From NCBI GenBank assembly GCA_025149285.1, contig CP102274.1, positions 5,048,001 through 5,112,000 on the forward strand: 64,000 nucleotides of DNA. Reading direction: 5' to 3'. Source of the stretch: Hungatella hathewayi (GTDB lineage: Bacteria; Bacillota; Clostridia; Lachnospirales; Lachnospiraceae). This document shows, in pieces, positions 1 through 8,581 of this stretch. Every line of letters begins with the position of its first letter. The stretch's first letter is position 1. The notes under the pieces were generated by a model that did not search any database, was not told where the DNA came from, and was given only the letters and a program-made list of their open reading frames with translations. Both the position numbers and the translations under genes were made by a program.

Positions 1-163
1 CGTTAAGAGCGTCGCAGGCATTGGGTAAAGCTGCCTTAAATGAGCAGGGGTGAAACTCCCGCGGTGCTGCCGCTGACAGCCGTTCGTTTCTGCCTTATTT
101 CTCATATCGTACAAGCCGGAGCGCATATTCTGTATTATGTCGCTATACCGGGAGGGAAAGAAG

Positions 164-418
164 ATGATTAACAAGGTACAGCTTCAACAAATGAGAAGCG
201 TTGATATAACACAGGTAGACCGCAGCACTTTGGTTGACATTCGGAATATCCATATCGACAGTTCTTTGCCAGCGGCAAAGAAAATGCAAAGTTACTTTGA
301 GCAGATCGTAAATCCTTACTGTTTTCTTTGCGGCGACATACCCGTAAAAATACGGTTTGTGGCAGAGGATAAAACATTGAAACAATCATTGTGCGACTAC
401 TTTTTAAGTCTGAAATGA
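164..418 (+). CDS. Small DUF6870-like protein of integrative elements
   Basis: This is an 84-residue protein starting MINKVQLQQM, with a GGGAGGG ribosome site a few bases ahead of the ATG at 164; an upstream in-frame ATG at 137 lacks such a site. It resembles from memory the DUF6870 family, small proteins found beside recombinases in Tn916-like and other Firmicute integrative elements. Features that fit are the central TLVDI segment, an NPYCFLCG motif with two cysteines, and a short charged C-terminus. The function is unknown. It lies about 95 bp upstream of the recombinase, which has its own promoter. The family call is moderately secure; no role can be read from the sequence. Confidence 0.6.
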   Translation: MINKVQLQQMRSVDITQVDRSTLVDIRNIHIDSSLPAAKKMQSYFEQIVNPYCFLCGDIPVKIRFVAEDKTLKQSLCDYFLSLK

Positions 419-453
419 CTTGCCTACTTTCCCTACCCCAAAGGGTAAAGACC

Positions 454-482
454 TTGTGATTATGGGGCTAAAATGGTATAAT
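454..482 (+). promoter_or_regulatory. Sigma-A promoter of the recombinase
   Basis: TTGTGA at 454-459 and TATAAT at 477-482 are separated by 17 bp. The recombinase ATG follows 32 bp downstream behind an AAAGGAGG ribosome site. Confidence 0.65.
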
Positions 483-514
483 AGACCCGTAATTATAGGG
501 GGAAAGGAGGTATT

Positions 515-2197
515 ATGCCCCGCATACGCAAAGACAAAACGGCACGCAGCTACGCAGAGCCGTTTTGGAAAATCGGGCTATACATTCGACTATCCAAAGA
601 GGACGATAACGAGGACGAAAGCGAGAGTGTTATCAATCAAGAAAAGATACTCCGCGACTTTGTAGACAGCTATTTTGAGCCGGGTACTTTTGTCATTGTA
701 GACGTGTTTGCCGACGACGGATTGACAGGCACAGACACAGCGCGACCAAACTTCAAACGGCTTGAGGGCTGCATTGTCCGTAAAGAAGTAAACTGCATGA
801 TTATCAAATCCCTTGCACGCGGTTTCCGCAACCTTGCCGACCAGCAGAAGTTTCTGGAAGAGTTCATACCGATTAACGGCGCAAGGTTTATTTGCACAGG
901 CACCCCATTTATTGATACCTACGCTAACCCCCATTCGGCAAGCGGGCTTGAAGTACCTATAAGGGGAATGTTCAATGAACAGTTTGCCGCCACCACTTCC
1001 GAAGAAATCCGCAAAACTTTCAAGATGAAACGGGAGCGCGGCGAGTTCATCGGTGCATTTGCCACCTATGGTTATAAAAAAGACCCGAACGACAAAAACA
1101 GCCTATTGGTAGATGAAGAAGCAGCGGAAGTTGTGAAAAGCATTTATCATTGGTTTGTGAATGAGGGGTACAGCAAAATGGGGATTGCCAAAAGGCTTAA
1201 TCAAATGGGAGAGCCTAACCCCGAAGCCTACAAAAAGAAAAAAGGATTGAAGTACAACAATCCTAATTCCGGCAAAAATGACGGGTTGTGGTCTGCCAGC
1301 ACGATTGCAAGGATATTGCAGAACGAAATCTATACGGGCGTAATGGTACAGGGCAGACACCGCGTTATCAGCTACAAAGTACACAAGCAGATCAGCGTCC
1401 CGGAAGATGAATGGTTTGTCGTCCCCAACACACACGAAGCGATCATTGACCGAGAAACATTCGAGAAAGCGCAAGCCCTACATAAGCGCGATACAAGAAC
1501 GGCACCGGGCAAACAGGAAGTCTATTTAATGTCCGGCTTTGTCCGTTGTGCGGACTGTCAAAAAGCCATGCGGCGAAAAACCGCCCGCAATATTGCCTAC
1601 TATTCTTGCCGCAGCTACACAGACAAAAAGATTTGCAGCAAACATTCTATCCGGCAGGATAAATTGGAAAACGCGGTTTTGGCAGCTTTGCAAATGCAAA
1701 TTGCCCTTGTAGATCAGCTTGCAGAAGAAATTGAACGTATCAACAACGCGCCTGTAATCAATAGGGAAAACAAACGGTTATCCTATTCATTGAAACAGGC
1801 AGAAAAGCAACTAAAACAGTACAATGACGCTTCCGACAGCTTGTACCTCGATTGGAAAAGCGGCGAAATCACAAAAGAGGAATACCGCCGCTTGAAAGGC
1901 AAGATTGCAGAACAGATACAGCAGCTTGAAGCGAATATCTCTTATCTGAAAGAGGAAATGCAAATCATGGCTGACGGTATCGGAGCCGACGACCCGTATC
2001 TAACCGCCTTTCTGAAATACAAAAACATTCAGAGCCTAAACCGGGGAATTGTAGTTGAACTTATCAAAGCGGTTTGGGTGCATGAGAACGGGGAAATAAC
2101 GGTTGACTTCAATTTTGCCGACGAGTACCAGCGAATTATTGATTACATCGAGAACAACCACAACATCATTACGGTGATTGAGAGCAAGGCGATATGA
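515..2197 (+). CDS. Large serine site-specific recombinase
   Basis: This 560-residue protein carries a resolvase-type catalytic domain at roughly residues 18-165, with the nucleophile serine near residue 27 in YIRLSKED. A recombinase DNA-binding domain follows at about 185-310, then a zinc ribbon at about 338-375 (RCADC and YYSCRS cysteine pairs), and a coiled-coil segment at about 400-490. This is the architecture of integrases and excisionases of serine-type integrative elements, which join attL and attR without long homology. It is expected to integrate and excise the element that ends here. Length and motifs look complete, so it is probably active. It is the terminal gene, directly beside the interrupted collagen-like gene. 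Confidence 0.93.
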   Translation: MPRIRKDKTARSYAEPFWKIGLYIRLSKEDDNEDESESVINQEKILRDFVDSYFEPGTFVIVDVFADDGLTGTDTARPNFKRLEGCIVRKEVNCMIIKSLARGFRNLADQQKFLEEFIPINGARFICTGTPFIDTYANPHSASGLEVPIRGMFNEQFAATTSEEIRKTFKMKRERGEFIGAFATYGYKKDPNDKNSLLVDEEAAEVVKSIYHWFVNEGYSKMGIAKRLNQMGEPNPEAYKKKKGLKYNNPNSGKNDGLWSASTIARILQNEIYTGVMVQGRHRVISYKVHKQISVPEDEWFVVPNTHEAIIDRETFEKAQALHKRDTRTAPGKQEVYLMSGFVRCADCQKAMRRKTARNIAYYSCRSYTDKKICSKHSIRQDKLENAVLAALQMQIALVDQLAEEIERINNAPVINRENKRLSYSLKQAEKQLKQYNDASDSLYLDWKSGEITKEEYRRLKGKIAEQIQQLEANISYLKEEMQIMADGIGADDPYLTAFLKYKNIQSLNRGIVVELIKAVWVHENGEITVDFNFADEYQRIIDYIENNHNIITVIESKAI

Positions 2198-2242
2198 CGG
2201 GCTTTCTACTCACCGCAAAACAAAAGTTAATGTTGTGCATAA

Positions 2243-2824
2243 ATAAACGGCTCTACAGGCAGTACAGGCGCGGCGGGCGAGGAAGGCCCGGCGGGCGCCA
2301 CCGGAGCTACCGGGGCCATGGGACCGGCCGGGCCGACAGGACCAACCGGGGAAACAGGCAATACCGGACCTGTGGGACCAACCGGCGTTACCGGACCGAC
2401 CGGAGCCACCGGACCGGTTCCCGACGACATCTACGCATCCTTTATCAATTTCGCCGCACTGCTTACCGACGCCTCTCTCATTCCCATGGGAATTGGAGTT
2501 TCCGATCCCACGGGAAATATTGTATTATCAGACCCGACACGAATCACGCTTGCCCCCGGAATATACGCCATTTTTTACGAGGTATCCGCTTTACTTGCCG
2601 ATTCCGGCTTCATGCAGGTCACCCCTTACTATAATAATGCCCCCCACATTGAATATGGAATCTACTTCATGACCAATTCCGGGCGTTCCAGCGCCTTCGG
2701 TTCTGTATCATTTATGATCGAAGTCCCGGTTCAGACCGTATTCAACCTAACCTTCAACAGCCCGGTAACTGCTACCGAAGGGACGCTTACCATGGTGATC
2801 CATAAACTGAGACGAGAGGTATAA
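2243..2824 (+). pseudogene. Collagen-like (BclA-type) surface or spore protein, 5' end missing
   Basis: From 2249 the frame runs through about 19 Gly-X-Y triplets rich in Gly-Pro-Thr and Gly-Ala-Thr, then a C-terminal domain of about 135 residues beginning PDDIYASFINFAALL. This is the layout of exosporium BclA-like glycoproteins, whose C-terminal domain folds like TNF and trimerises. No start codon or ribosome site precedes the repeats: a stop lies at 2240 and the element ends just before it. The first in-frame ATG (2318) sits inside the repeats, so an ORF from there is not the native gene. The N-terminal targeting part is expected at the far end of the element. Function as a spore-surface protein is inferred. 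Confidence 0.75.
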
Positions 2825-2865
2825 AATAAGACTGCCGGTCTTTTAAGGCAGCACTTTCATCATAG

Positions 2866-2924
2866 AAAAACAGAGCCGGACAGTGTATGAAGTTACCCGT
2901 TCACACACTGTCCGGCTCTGTTTT
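2866..2924. terminator. Bidirectional intrinsic terminator
   Basis: Two arms of about 20 bases (2866-2886 and 2905-2924, core CAGAGCCGGACAGTGT) are flanked by A and T runs. It separates the collagen-like gene from the convergent MFS gene and can end both transcripts. Confidence 0.85.
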
Positions 2925-2931
2925 CCCGATA

Positions 2932-4152
2932 TCAGCATCCTGAAGATACCGTCTTATTCCGGGCACCGCCCTTACTCCTTCCGGATGCCAGCACTCCCAC
3001 TGTCAGAATCACGGGAAATACCAGTGCCGCCAGAATTCCAATCCTTAAATCATCTCCAAATACCCCGGAGATACGGCCTACCACAAGAGGCCCTCCGGCA
3101 CACCCGATATCACCCGCCAGTGCAAACAGTGCAAACATGGCGGTTCCTCCGCCCGGAATCTTTTTCATGGCCAGGCTGAAGGTGGAGGGCCACAGCGCCC
3201 CCACCGCAAAGCCGCAGAGTGCGCAGCCCGCCAGGCTCAGCACCGGCCACGGAGATAAGGCGATCAGCAGATAGCTTACCACGCAGAGCCCGCCGCTCCC
3301 CAGCATGATCCTCTCCAGCGAAATTCTGTCGCTGTATTTTGCAGATACCACCCTGGAAACCCCCATAAAGAATGCAAACGCGCATGGTCCGGCCAGATCC
3401 CCAACGCTTTTGGACACATGCAGTCCCGACTCGGCAAATGCGGACGCCCACTGGCTCACCGCCTGTTCGCTTGCTCCCGCACAGATCATCAGCACCATCA
3501 GGATCCAGAACACCATTTTTCCGGAAAGCCTGCGGATCGATAAGCCTTCCTCCTCTTCCGCCAGTGTCCGGATCGGAACCAGAAAGAAATACAGCGCGTT
3601 GGCCAACGGCACAGCGGCCCAGATCACGGCCAGCACCTGCCATTGATCGATGCCAAACAGATAAAAGAACGCTGTTGACAGAATGACAACTCCCATGTGC
3701 CCCCAGCAGTAAAAAGAGTGGAGAAGGCTCATGGCCGCCGCCTTCCTCTCCGTGGGACACGCCTCCACGATCGGACTCACCAGCACTTCAAGCAGACCGC
3801 CGCCGACAGCATACAGAATAATAGCTGCCATCAGCCCCGAATAGCTGTCCTCCATCATCTGCGGAAACAGTGCCAGTCCGATCAGACCGACGGCGGCCAG
3901 GATATGGGCTGTCACAATACTGATGCGGTAACCGATACGGTCCACAAAATGCGCCGCCAGGAAATCCACCAGCAGCTGAACGCCAAAGTTCACGGTGACG
4001 AGAAACGATATCTTTCCCAGAGATATCCCGTAACTCCTCTGAAATGTCAAAAACAGCAGCGGTGCAAAATTATTCACCACCGCCTGGGTGATATAACCAA
4101 TATAGCAGGCATTTATGGTATGCTTATAGTTTTGTCTGATCTGGCTCGTCAT
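2932..4152 (-). CDS. MFS transporter
   Basis: The 406-residue protein is almost entirely hydrophobic, with about 12 predicted membrane segments and a charged loop near residue 200 (PIRTLAEEEEGLSIRR). The DRIGYR sequence after segment 2 is the usual MFS loop motif. It resembles the fucose-permease-like branch of sugar and drug carriers; the substrate cannot be read. It starts 23 bp behind the PTS-type regulator at 4176-6212 and is probably co-transcribed with it, which suggests a sugar or sugar-derivative substrate. It ends at the shared terminator at 2866-2924. Confidence 0.85.
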   Translation of the reverse strand: MTSQIRQNYKHTINACYIGYITQAVVNNFAPLLFLTFQRSYGISLGKISFLVTVNFGVQLLVDFLAAHFVDRIGYRISIVTAHILAAVGLIGLALFPQMMEDSYSGLMAAIILYAVGGGLLEVLVSPIVEACPTERKAAAMSLLHSFYCWGHMGVVILSTAFFYLFGIDQWQVLAVIWAAVPLANALYFFLVPIRTLAEEEEGLSIRRLSGKMVFWILMVLMICAGASEQAVSQWASAFAESGLHVSKSVGDLAGPCAFAFFMGVSRVVSAKYSDRISLERIMLGSGGLCVVSYLLIALSPWPVLSLAGCALCGFAVGALWPSTFSLAMKKIPGGGTAMFALFALAGDIGCAGGPLVVGRISGVFGDDLRIGILAALVFPVILTVGVLASGRSKGGARNKTVSSGC

Positions 4153-4175
4153 ACTGTCCGTCCTTCTGTCCTTCT

Positions 4176-6212
4176 CTACAGTACCTGGAATTCACAGTTC
4201 AAAATCGTCTGATAAATCTCCTCTTCACTGGAACACAGTTCCAGATCGTGGATCAGCGGGGTCGTCTTTACCATGCGCATCAGTGTGACGACCGCCGGAA
4301 TATGTTCTTTGGAATCACGGCTTGCAAGGCATAAGATCACCTTCGCCTTCTTTTCCCCGAAGTGAACCGGCTGCCGGCTGACCAGCAGGCTTAAGCTGGT
4401 CTGATGAATCCCTTCCACTCCTTTTCCATGCAAAAGCGCAAAGGAATCGTCCGATACCGCGTAGAATCCCTGTTCTTCTATGAATTCTATCATATTTTCC
4501 GTGTAAGTACTATCAATAAATCCTCTTTTTTCCAGCAGAGCCGCACTCTCCCTCACCGCAGCCTTCCACTCATATTCCTCATCCGTCAGACGGATGCAGT
4601 CGAACTTTAAGAAGCTGCTGAAGCTCTTGGGATTGTGTACCTCCTTCACGGTCTGGTATCCCAGTTCCCGCTCGATGACCTCCATAACCCTCGCCCTGGT
4701 GGCCTCATCGAGAAATCCCAGCTTTTCCTCGATGGAGTAAAACCCGGAAAGAATCGTTTTTCGGGGAATATCCAGCTGTTCGATGGCCGCCTTATCTTCC
4801 GGCCGCAGGATGGGATTTACCACGATACATGGTTTGGGAAGGCTGTTGTTCAGCCTGATCGTCGACAGCACATAGTCAATCCCGGCCCAGTCCGGGTATG
4901 CGGACAGCTTGTAGATGGGAATCGTGTCCATGATGTGGATCTGGTACTCGCTGAGCAGAGATTCCTTTAACATGGTTGTCGTACCGTAGCCGTGGCCGCA
5001 GACTAAGAGCACCCGCTTATAGGGCGCGCTCTTCATTCGTCTGATACTGGCCATAAAGCAGACGGTCAGGTAGACAATCTCATCCTCATTCGCAGTATCC
5101 TTTAAGGTGTCGATTTCCCGGCAGACGGCGGTCATCACCGAGTACAGCTTCCGCTCCTCCGGCCCTAATAAGGATATCATGTGGTCATTGATCTCCACGT
5201 GGTTCCGGATCCGCTGAATCAGCGGAATCATATGGTTTAACAGCCCCTCCGCCAGCGTCCTGTCCTTGTCAAACGGCATGTCCAGCCGCTTCGACATGGC
5301 CGCAATAAGGGAAAATGTGACAGACTGCGCGTGGACGGGATCCACCTCCGCCCCGCTTCCCGTCATCTTATTGGTAAAATCATACATTTTAGCCATCATA
5401 TACACATGGTACTCCGATACCGGCCGCCCGATGATCTCCTCCAGCTTCCCGGCAAACCGACCGTAGATCTCCCGGTCAAATTCCGGCATTACCGTGATAT
5501 CCAGGGGATATTCCTTATCGTGGAGAATGAACCACACGAGCACCACGATATTGGACATGTACCACAGGTAGGAACTGCTGGTCAGTGTGCACCCCAGTTC
5601 CTCTAAAAGCCCGTCCACAGCCATCACCACATTGGCGATGGACACGCCCTCGAACGCCTTATGTATGATGTGAATGCAGTAAAATTCATAGGAATTATAA
5701 TTGGTAAACGGATTGATCAGATAATCAATATATTTTCTGAACTCCTGGTTCATCAGAGTCGTTCTCTTAAGCTTTGGACCGGCCAGATAGAAATGGCCTG
5801 AGTAGCCGATTCCCATCTCATTCTTTTTCAGTTCTTCATCCAGGGCCGCCATATCATTTTTCACGGTAGACCGGGAAACGCCGAACTGCTCACTCAGCTT
5901 ATTGATCTTCAGATCTTCATTCCGGATCATCAGAATTAAGAGCAGGATCGACATGCGTTCCTTCCCCGTATAGACCACCCCGTTCCCCTCTTCCAGGCCC
6001 TTTAAATCCAGACTGGCCGGATATGTCAGCAGACCTTTGGAGTGCTTCTCGATCTCCGGAAGATGCTCCAGCGATAAAATATCATTGATCCGGTCCACGT
6101 CATAGCGCACACTCCGCTCCGAGACCCCCAGTTCCTTCGCCATCTCCCTGTAGGTGGATTCTCCCTGTGATTTTAAATATCGGATAATATTCAGCATTCT
6201 TCCGTTAAACAT
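4176..6212 (-). CDS. PRD-domain transcriptional regulator with EIIB/EIIA modules (BglG/MtlR type)
   Basis: The 678-residue protein has an N-terminal helix-turn-helix (about 1-60), a second Mga-like helix-turn-helix (about 85-145), two PTS regulation domains (about 185-400), an EIIB-like domain with the cysteine of LLVCGHGYGTTTM (about 405-490) and an EIIA-like domain at the C-terminus (about 530-678, LLHGKGV). Proteins of this design are transcription activators whose activity is set by PTS-dependent phosphorylation. It lies downstream of a fructose-type PTS on the same strand and most likely controls it. A group II intron now separates the two. The activator role is known for the family; the target is inferred from position. 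Confidence 0.9.
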   Translation of the reverse strand: MFNGRMLNIIRYLKSQGESTYREMAKELGVSERSVRYDVDRINDILSLEHLPEIEKHSKGLLTYPASLDLKGLEEGNGVVYTGKERMSILLLILMIRNEDLKINKLSEQFGVSRSTVKNDMAALDEELKKNEMGIGYSGHFYLAGPKLKRTTLMNQEFRKYIDYLINPFTNYNSYEFYCIHIIHKAFEGVSIANVVMAVDGLLEELGCTLTSSSYLWYMSNIVVLVWFILHDKEYPLDITVMPEFDREIYGRFAGKLEEIIGRPVSEYHVYMMAKMYDFTNKMTGSGAEVDPVHAQSVTFSLIAAMSKRLDMPFDKDRTLAEGLLNHMIPLIQRIRNHVEINDHMISLLGPEERKLYSVMTAVCREIDTLKDTANEDEIVYLTVCFMASIRRMKSAPYKRVLLVCGHGYGTTTMLKESLLSEYQIHIMDTIPIYKLSAYPDWAGIDYVLSTIRLNNSLPKPCIVVNPILRPEDKAAIEQLDIPRKTILSGFYSIEEKLGFLDEATRARVMEVIERELGYQTVKEVHNPKSFSSFLKFDCIRLTDEEYEWKAAVRESAALLEKRGFIDSTYTENMIEFIEEQGFYAVSDDSFALLHGKGVEGIHQTSLSLLVSRQPVHFGEKKAKVILCLASRDSKEHIPAVVTLMRMVKTTPLIHDLELCSSEEEIYQTILNCEFQVL

Positions 6213-6262
6213 AGTCCATCCCCTGCGGCCGCGCCGCTTTTCTTTTCTGCTCCCAATACAGA

Positions 6263-8161
6263 ATCGAGTAGGAGGGAGTGATTAACTCCCGTCCTCTCAC
6301 ACCACCGTGCATACCGTTCGGTACACGGCGGTTTCAACGGTTGACATGCACGGACTGATAGGCTGTGGCTAAATCATAATAGCCACTGTTTATCAGTCTT
6401 TCTTTTGTCATTGCCATATTTACCGCTACCGTTTGTGTGGTAAACCAATAGCCTCTTCGGCTGTTCCCTGCCTTCCATGCCAATTCTTTCGGCACTCCCA
6501 TTTTCAGCAGGTTCTTTACCTTCGTTTTCGGTTTCTTCCATTGTTTCCATATACACATTCGGATTCTGTGATATAGCCATTGGTTCAGTCCCTCTATTCG
6601 GTTCTTCATATCTGCTACTCCATAATAATTCAGCCAGCCCCGCATATACACCTTTATCTTTTCTAACGATGGGCGTATGCTCTGAACAGACCTTCGGGAA
6701 CTAAGGTCTTTCAGTTTTGACTTCATTTTCTTCCATGACTTCCCATGAACCCGGACATAAATGCCCTTTCCGTTCTTTCCCAATGTGAAGCCAGGGAACT
6801 TAAAATTTCGGATTGCAAATACACTTACTACACGGCTTTTCTTCTGGTTCACCTGCAATTTCAGCGTCCCTTCCAGATATTTCGTGCTTGTTTCCAGAAG
6901 TCTCTTTGCGGCTCTCTCACTTTTAGCTAACAATACTATATCATCTGCGTAACGTACAAAAGCCACTCCTCGTTTCTCGTACTCCTGGTCGAACTCGTTC
7001 AGATAGACATTTGCCAGCAGCGGGGATAGATTTCCTCCTTGCGGCGATCCTTCCTCTGTCTCCATGACTATACCGTTTTCCATGACACCACTCTTTAGGT
7101 ATCTCTTTATCCATTGGATAACCCTTTCGTCCTTTACATCTCTGCGCAGGATATTTAATAGCATTTCTTGGTTCAGAGTATCAAAGTATTTCGACAGGTC
7201 CAATGCAACGGCATGGGTGTATCCCTGTTCTGCATACTCTTTTACCTTTAAAATGGCGTCCCTGGCGCTTCTTCCCGGCCGATACCCATAGCTGTTCTCC
7301 GAGAACAGCGCCTCATAGACTGGCATTAACTGCTGTCCTATGGCTTGCTGGAAGATACGGTCTTTCACGGTTGGAATGCCCAGCTTTCGCATTCCTCCCT
7401 CTGGCTTGGGAATCTCTACTCGTCTTACTGGGTCGGGGGTGTATTTTCCCCTTTTGATTCTCTCTATCAGTTCCTTTTGATTTTCCCTTAGGCAGTCACC
7501 TGTTTCCTCTACGGTCATTCCGTCGATTCCCGGCGCTCCCTTATTCGCCTTTACTCTCTTAAAAGCTCTGTTTAAGTTGTCCTTATTCAGTATCTTCTCT
7601 AAGAGTTCCGGCTGTGCACTGTCTCTTTCCTTCCATATCCGGCGGAAAGAACGGTGCGCTCTCACATACCCTTCACGTTCCGCGCTGTCTCTTTGTGAGC
7701 AGCTATCTCTGTTTTCTGTACCCAATGTTCTTTCCTCCTTTCCCGGTTGTACTAAAGACTCCTGTTGATTCGGTCCTTCGTCTCTCGACTACTACGACCT
7801 CTGCTGACTTCTGTACGTTCAGCACTACCTCACGATAGTGGTTATCCCTTTCAGGACATTCCGCACAGACCTCCCCGGGTACCACACGTTTCTTTCTCTC
7901 CATCTATCTGCCACATTTACCATACATGATTCCGTGTGGTTATTGGGCTTCGACTTGTTTGGCAGCCTTACCCTCACGCATGGCCTGATGTGATTTCTGT
8001 TCGTCAGACCAGAGATTTGCCCATGGGTTAGTATGTTCCCCATATCCAGCTTCCTTCAGATTCCACCTCACGGTGGACACCCTTGCCTTCGGCTATATCC
8101 TTCCCACCACCGGGCGGATTCCGGACTTGCACCGGTTAGAAACGTGCGCCGCCGGGCGCAC
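6263..8161 (-). mobile_element. Complete group II intron (IIC-like) with maturase
   Basis: Read on the minus strand, the element starts with the group II 5' consensus GTGCGCCCGG at 8161. It encodes a reverse transcriptase/maturase. Behind the maturase stop it has a domain V hairpin (about 6299-6333) and a domain VI hairpin, and it ends CTACTCGAT near 6263. The upstream exon ends in a strong hairpin (8163-8206), the classical target of group IIC introns, which insert behind intrinsic terminators. The maturase lacks an endonuclease domain, as IIC enzymes do. Ends are set from consensus and may be off by one or two bases. Confidence 0.87.
6334..7725 (-). CDS. Group II intron reverse transcriptase/maturase
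   Basis: The 463-residue protein has the reverse transcriptase fingers and palm (about residues 60-330, catalytic YADD in FVRYADDIVLL), the GSPQGGNLSPLLANVYLN block, and a maturase X domain (about 340-450, RGWLNYYG and RMCIWKQWK). There is no C-terminal HNH endonuclease domain, as in IIC maturases. An AAAGGAGG site precedes the ATG. It splices its host intron and copies it back into DNA. The frame is intact, so it may still be mobile. The stop codon runs directly into domain V. Confidence 0.95.
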   Translation of the reverse strand: MGTENRDSCSQRDSAEREGYVRAHRSFRRIWKERDSAQPELLEKILNKDNLNRAFKRVKANKGAPGIDGMTVEETGDCLRENQKELIERIKRGKYTPDPVRRVEIPKPEGGMRKLGIPTVKDRIFQQAIGQQLMPVYEALFSENSYGYRPGRSARDAILKVKEYAEQGYTHAVALDLSKYFDTLNQEMLLNILRRDVKDERVIQWIKRYLKSGVMENGIVMETEEGSPQGGNLSPLLANVYLNEFDQEYEKRGVAFVRYADDIVLLAKSERAAKRLLETSTKYLEGTLKLQVNQKKSRVVSVFAIRNFKFPGFTLGKNGKGIYVRVHGKSWKKMKSKLKDLSSRRSVQSIRPSLEKIKVYMRGWLNYYGVADMKNRIEGLNQWLYHRIRMCIWKQWKKPKTKVKNLLKMGVPKELAWKAGNSRRGYWFTTQTVAVNMAMTKERLINSGYYDLATAYQSVHVNR

Positions 8162-8206
8162 CAACAGAACAAGAGGAGATACTCCCCATCTCCTCTTTGT
8201 CCTGTT
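8162..8206 (-). terminator. Terminator hairpin behind the PTS operon, target of the intron
   Basis: Arms 8163-8180 and 8188-8206 form a long stem with a short loop. On the minus strand it follows EIIB by about 40 bp. The T-rich tail is split by the intron, which starts one base after the stem. Confidence 0.7.
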
Positions 8207-8245
8207 ACCCGTGTTATCTATATTCTGCTCCCCTGCAAACACTTC

Positions 8246-8554
8246 TTACTGGAATGTGTCCTGAATCTTTTTCATGACAGCATCTGATTTCTTGATTAAA
8301 TCGGAGACACCCATCTTCAGCACTTTTTTCCCTTTGAAACGGTCCAGCCCTTCTAATGCCACGTCATTGACCAGAACTACACAGGCCGCCTCGTCGATAT
8401 CCTTCTGCTTTAACTGATTTTCCACGCCGGCTCCGCCCTGTGTTTCAATGATTACGTCGATTCCCAGCTTCTGTCCGGACAGCTTTAATGCCTCCGCCGC
8501 CATATATGTATGTGCTACGCCTGATGGACAGGATGTAATTCCTACTACCTTCAT
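8246..8554 (-). CDS. PTS fructose-type EIIB component
   Basis: The protein has 102 residues. Cys9 in GITSCPSGVAHTYMAAEAL is the phosphorylated cysteine of the fructose-family EIIB. EIIB takes phosphate from EIIA and passes it to the sugar bound by EIIC. It is the last of three genes (EIIA-EIIC-EIIB) transcribed leftward, 27 bp behind EIIC. Separate single-domain subunits are typical of fructose-like and mannosyl-glycerate-like systems; the sugar cannot be named from sequence alone. Confidence 0.93.
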   Translation of the reverse strand: MKVVGITSCPSGVAHTYMAAEALKLSGQKLGIDVIIETQGGAGVENQLKQKDIDEAACVVLVNDVALEGLDRFKGKKVLKMGVSDLIKKSDAVMKKIQDTFQ

Positions 8555-8581
8555 GATAATTTCCTCCTTTATACCTTCTGA

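Larger units (their letters stand above)
1..2242 (+). mobile_element. Right end of an integrative element with a serine recombinase
   Basis: The segment holds a small DUF6870-type protein and a large serine recombinase as its last gene, the usual order at one end of Lachnospiraceae integrative elements. Right after the recombinase the reading frame of a collagen-like gene starts abruptly without a start codon at about 2243, so the element boundary is placed between 2198 and 2250. The left part lies outside the window. The first 163 bases hold no gene that I recognise. The exact attachment core cannot be set without the other end. Confidence 0.6.

Noticed and set aside
1..136. Possible 3' end of an upstream gene at the window edge
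   Set aside because: No frame there shows a recognisable protein end.
2194..2634. Arg-rich ORF overlapping the collagen-like gene
   Set aside because: It is the frame shadow of the repetitive Gly-X-Y coding sequence and lacks a ribosome site.
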